DNA of 16,273 nt from assembly GCA_965524675.1 (NCBI GenBank), contig CBERPN010000071.1, positions 1-16,273 of the forward strand, given 5' to 3'. The stretch is from CALLQB01 sp036479275. GTDB lineage: Bacteria > Actinomycetota > Acidimicrobiia > Acidimicrobiales > SHLQ01. Shown here in pieces: positions 14,160 to 16,273 of the stretch. Position 1 is the stretch's first letter, and every line of letters begins with the position of its first letter. The notes under the pieces are model-generated. The model saw only the letters and a list, made by a program, of their open reading frames with translations. It ran no database searches and had not been told where the DNA came from. The translations under genes and the position numbers were made by a program.

Positions 14160-14809
14160 GCGGCGATTCCTACATTCTGTCGGCCAGAACCGAAATCGGA
14201 ACCCATGTCGGGTGAAGCCGACTCCGCTGGGTTTTGGGCTAGACGGACGTCGCGTACTATCGCCTTGGGAGTGCTGATCAGTGCGTGCAAATAGTGCCTC
14301 AGCGCTGGTTCATCGCAGTAAGCGAGGTCGTGCTTGAGCTTGAGTTTGGGAGCCATGTAGTAGCCGCCAGCGATCTGGGCTGAGCCGGTTAGCCCTGGCC
14401 TCACGTCATGGCGTCTCGGATAGTCGTCCAACTGTTCGGATAGGGCAGTGACGAACTCGGGACGTTCCGGCCGCGGGCCGACCAGACTCATCTCCCCTCG
14501 CAGAACATTCAGAAGCTGAGGCAACTCGTCGATGTGGAGAGCTCGTAAGAGACGGCCACCCCTTACCAGGCGCTCATCGTCGGTGCTCGCCAGCCTAGGG
14601 CCCACACCAACTTCAGCATCTTCGATCATTGTGCGGAGCTTGAAAAGCTTGAACGGCTTGCCGTTCAGACCAATTCTTGGTTGAAGAAGTATTGGGGCGC
14701 CGCTTGAGCTCATGATGACAAACAACGAGGCAAGCATCGCAATTGGTGCGGCCAGGACGATCAGAGCGCCCGCAAACGCGATGTCGAGGATACGGGTCGC
14801 TTTAATCAT
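14129..14809 (-). CDS. Initiating sugar (phosphoglycosyl) transferase, PglC/WcaJ type
   Basis: 226 residues, a small monotopic phosphoglycosyl transferase that moves a sugar-phosphate from a UDP-sugar to undecaprenyl phosphate, the first step of polysaccharide assembly. A single hydrophobic helix at about 8-34 is followed by the catalytic core: GKPFKLFKLRTM, the catalytic Asp-Glu pair in HIDELPQLLNVLRGEMSLVGPRPERPEF, and VRPGLTGSAQIAGGYY. It lacks the N-terminal multi-helix part of WbaP/WcaJ, so it is the short PglC-like form. The last about 35 residues are polar and variable. ATG 14809 is preferred because GGGCGAG lies just upstream; GTG 14812 is the alternative. The 3' end overlaps the polymerase gene. 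It diverges from the second PqqD gene. The sugar moved is not readable. Confidence 0.92.
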   Translation of the reverse strand: MIKATRILDIAFAGALIVLAAPIAMLASLFVIMSSSGAPILLQPRIGLNGKPFKLFKLRTMIEDAEVGVGPRLASTDDERLVRGGRLLRALHIDELPQLLNVLRGEMSLVGPRPERPEFVTALSEQLDDYPRRHDVRPGLTGSAQIAGGYYMAPKLKLKHDLAYCDEPALRHYLHALISTPKAIVRDVRLAQNPAESASPDMGSDFGSGRQNVGIAAQSRDVESIS

Positions 14810-14921
14810 CACTCGCCCGCCTATTCCCGCGCCATTCGTTCACTACCACGCCGTTCCTTCATCACATGAACTTTCGTGGCCTTACCATACGTCATGTAAT
14901 CGGGCCGGGAAATAAGATCGC

Positions 14922-14948
14922 TTGTGATTCCGCCGGAAGAACTATTTA
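14922..14948 (+). promoter_or_regulatory. Possible promoter upstream of second PqqD gene
   Basis: TTGTGA (14922-14927) and TATTTA (14943-14948) resemble sigma-70-type -35 and -10 boxes but with a short 15-base spacer. They lie in the 256-base divergent gap between the phosphoglycosyl transferase and PqqD genes. The leader would be about 110 bases. I see no RNA gene or tandem repeat in this gap. Confidence 0.25.
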
Positions 14949-15065
14949 TTGGGCCCATCTGGCCTAGTCCGCCAGCGAGTAGATCGGCCCATTGCTCGTC
15001 GCCTGCGCGATGCCTACTATTTGCAGTTGTCGGTCGATAATCGATCGAGAAGGTGGCAACAACAC

Positions 15066-15500
15066 ATGTACAAACAAGCTTCGCATATCCTTGCTGAGGA
15101 ACTCGACGGGGAGGTCTTGGCGATCGACGAGCGGACCGGTACGTACTACAGCATGAGCGGCACGGCGGTGGCGGTGTGGAATCGGTTGATCACAGGTGCA
15201 GACGCGACCGAATTGTGCGAGGAAATCGTCGCCCAGTTCCCAGCTGTGCAGAATGAGATCCGCGAGGACTTCACGGCGTTCGAGAGCCAACTGAAAGAGG
15301 CGGGATTGATCGAAGTAGCCGTTGGCGACAGCAATGCAATGGCTCCTGAACAACGGCTGAAGCCAATTTCTTGGGGTACCGATGGTTGGTCAACTCCCGT
15401 GATTGGGGTTCACGCTGAGATGCAGGACATCTTGTTGTTCGATCCAGTTCACCAGGTCGATTACGACAAGGGCTGGCCGCACCAACCCAACGTCGGATAG
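15066..15500 (+). CDS. Second PqqD-domain protein with LLFDP...GWP tail
   Basis: 144 residues from ATG 15066, chosen because AAGGTGG at 15050-15056 is a good ribosome site; a longer frame to 14949 adds 39 residues unlike the family. Residues about 1-87 are the PqqD winged helix: EELDGEVLAIDERTGTYYSM, then GTAVAVWNRL, then a helical half ending LKEAGLIEVAV. Then comes a linker, and a tail with W108, P111, I113, H116, DILLFDPVHQV at 121-131 and GWPHQ at 136-140. These positions match those of the first PqqD protein almost exactly, although the PqqD halves have diverged more. A short GT2 gene follows after 62 bases. Such RRE folds bind peptides for modification. The tail may be the ligand, acting in cis or in trans. 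Relation to PQQ synthesis is unlikely in this polysaccharide setting. Confidence 0.87.
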   Translation: MYKQASHILAEELDGEVLAIDERTGTYYSMSGTAVAVWNRLITGADATELCEEIVAQFPAVQNEIREDFTAFESQLKEAGLIEVAVGDSNAMAPEQRLKPISWGTDGWSTPVIGVHAEMQDILLFDPVHQVDYDKGWPHQPNVG

Positions 15501-15562
15501 CCGAGTGCGCGGTGAAAGCTCTGTAAACGAGCGGCTTCGTCTTGTTTGCGGGTGGTGCTGAA

Positions 15563-16261
15563 ATGCCACAAACCAGTATTCTCATGTGCGTTCGGAACGG
15601 TCAGAACTATCTGGCGGAAGCGATCGAGAGCGTCCTTTGTCAGACCGACCAAGACTTTGAGTTCATCGTCGTGGATGATGGTTCTAGCGACGGCACTGCG
15701 GATATTTTGAAGCGATATCGACAGACTGTCAGCGTTGTGTCGGTCGCTGCGAGCGAGGGGATTGGGTTGGCCAGAAATCGTGGCGTCGCAGCTTCCAGCG
15801 GTAGCCTCGTGGTGTTTTTCGACCACGATGATCTACTCCTGCCAGATTCGATCGCGGTGCGGCGAGAGCTACTTGAACGGTCGCCCGAAGCCGAAGCTGC
15901 TGAGGGGCTCGCTGATGAGTTCATCGCGGAAGGGTTCGAGCAGGCATTGGCTGACGAGGGCGTGAGTCCACGCAGCGGCGTTGCAGGGTCACTTGCGGCA
16001 TTGATGGTGAGACGATCAGCGTTCGATCGGATTGGACCATTCGAGGATCTTCCGAGTGGGGCGGGGATCAACTGGCTCATGCGCGCTCGAAGTAATCGGC
16101 TGGCCGTGGTGAAGACCGACCGGGTTTTGTTCCGCCGTCGTCTTCACGGATCCAACGACAGTCGTCGCGTTGCAATTAACGATCGGCTCAGATTCGAGGC
16201 GATCCGGCGACTCCGTGGCTCGCGAGGTGTTGGCGGTAGTCCAAGTAGCTCATCGGGCTAA
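15563..16261 (+). CDS. Short GT2-like protein, acceptor-site acids missing
   Basis: 232 residues from ATG 15563; a longer frame from 15542 adds seven residues and looks less natural. It begins TSILMCVRNGQNYLAEAIESVL, followed by FIVVDDGSSDGT (nucleotide loop), GLARNRGVAA and FFDHDD with the metal site at 87-90. It ends with VLFRRRLHGSNDSRR. It shares DHDD and LMVRRSAFDRIGPF-type segments with the GT2 after the first PqqD gene, so the two are probably paralogues. The segment aligned to GCDADW and SSDLEY of the other two short GT2s reads AGINW here, with Gly and Asn in place of the acids. It may be inactive or use a different base. It follows the second PqqD gene by 62 bases, likely in one operon. 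The window ends 12 bases after its stop. Confidence 0.84.
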   Translation: MPQTSILMCVRNGQNYLAEAIESVLCQTDQDFEFIVVDDGSSDGTADILKRYRQTVSVVSVAASEGIGLARNRGVAASSGSLVVFFDHDDLLLPDSIAVRRELLERSPEAEAAEGLADEFIAEGFEQALADEGVSPRSGVAGSLAALMVRRSAFDRIGPFEDLPSGAGINWLMRARSNRLAVVKTDRVLFRRRLHGSNDSRRVAINDRLRFEAIRRLRGSRGVGGSPSSSSG

Positions 16262-16273
16262 AGCGTCTTTCGA

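Noticed and set aside
14949..15065. 39-residue N-terminal extension of the second PqqD protein
   Set aside because: The extension has no PqqD similarity and ATG 15066 has a well-spaced AAGGTGG ribosome site and yields a length matching the first PqqD protein.
14813..15065. tRNA or riboswitch in the divergent gap
   Set aside because: No cloverleaf, T-loop consensus or known riboswitch core was found by eye.

Overview
The window looks like a chromosomal segment of a fairly GC-rich actinobacterium. The best taxonomic hint is a mycothiol-type maleylpyruvate isomerase/DinB-like protein, a family concentrated in Actinomycetota. Frequent GTG starts and 4-base GTGA overlaps fit this. An Acidimicrobiia-like origin is my guess and is not shown by the sequence.

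The left part (1-4900) is housekeeping or accessory DNA. It holds the 3' end of an unknown + strand gene. A translationally coupled minus-strand pair follows: a thiolase whose conserved N-terminus has no canonical start codon, then a YaaA-family protein. Next come a secreted protein with an internally duplicated DPWDF domain and the + strand DinB/MDMPI protein, with a 7-bp inverted repeat between those two divergent genes. The gene-free stretch 4675-4909 contains two tandem copies of a 33-bp unit.

The right part (4910-16273) is a surface or exopolysaccharide assembly locus. It carries an initiating phosphoglycosyl transferase (14129-14809), a Wzy/O-antigen-ligase-like polymerase (12777-14159), two GT4 glycosyltransferases, five GT2 glycosyltransferases and a PhyH-like Fe(II)/2-oxoglutarate oxygenase. 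No Wzx flippase, chain-length regulator or sugar-nucleotide synthesis gene is visible, so the locus must continue outside the window. Genes alternate in orientation, with convergent 3' ends overlapping by 57 and 31 bases.

The most unusual element occurs twice: a small PqqD-domain protein (141 and 144 residues) immediately followed by a short GT2 enzyme. The two PqqD proteins share a C-terminal tail outside the PqqD fold, with D-x-LLFDP-x-H-x-V at exactly the same residue numbers (121-131) and then GWP. PqqD folds are RiPP recognition elements that bind peptides, so these look like a recognition domain fused to a conserved peptide. The tail could be a substrate or a docking peptide for the adjacent glycosyltransferase or oxygenase. 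That is an inference, but it is the part of the window most likely to be a poorly described system.
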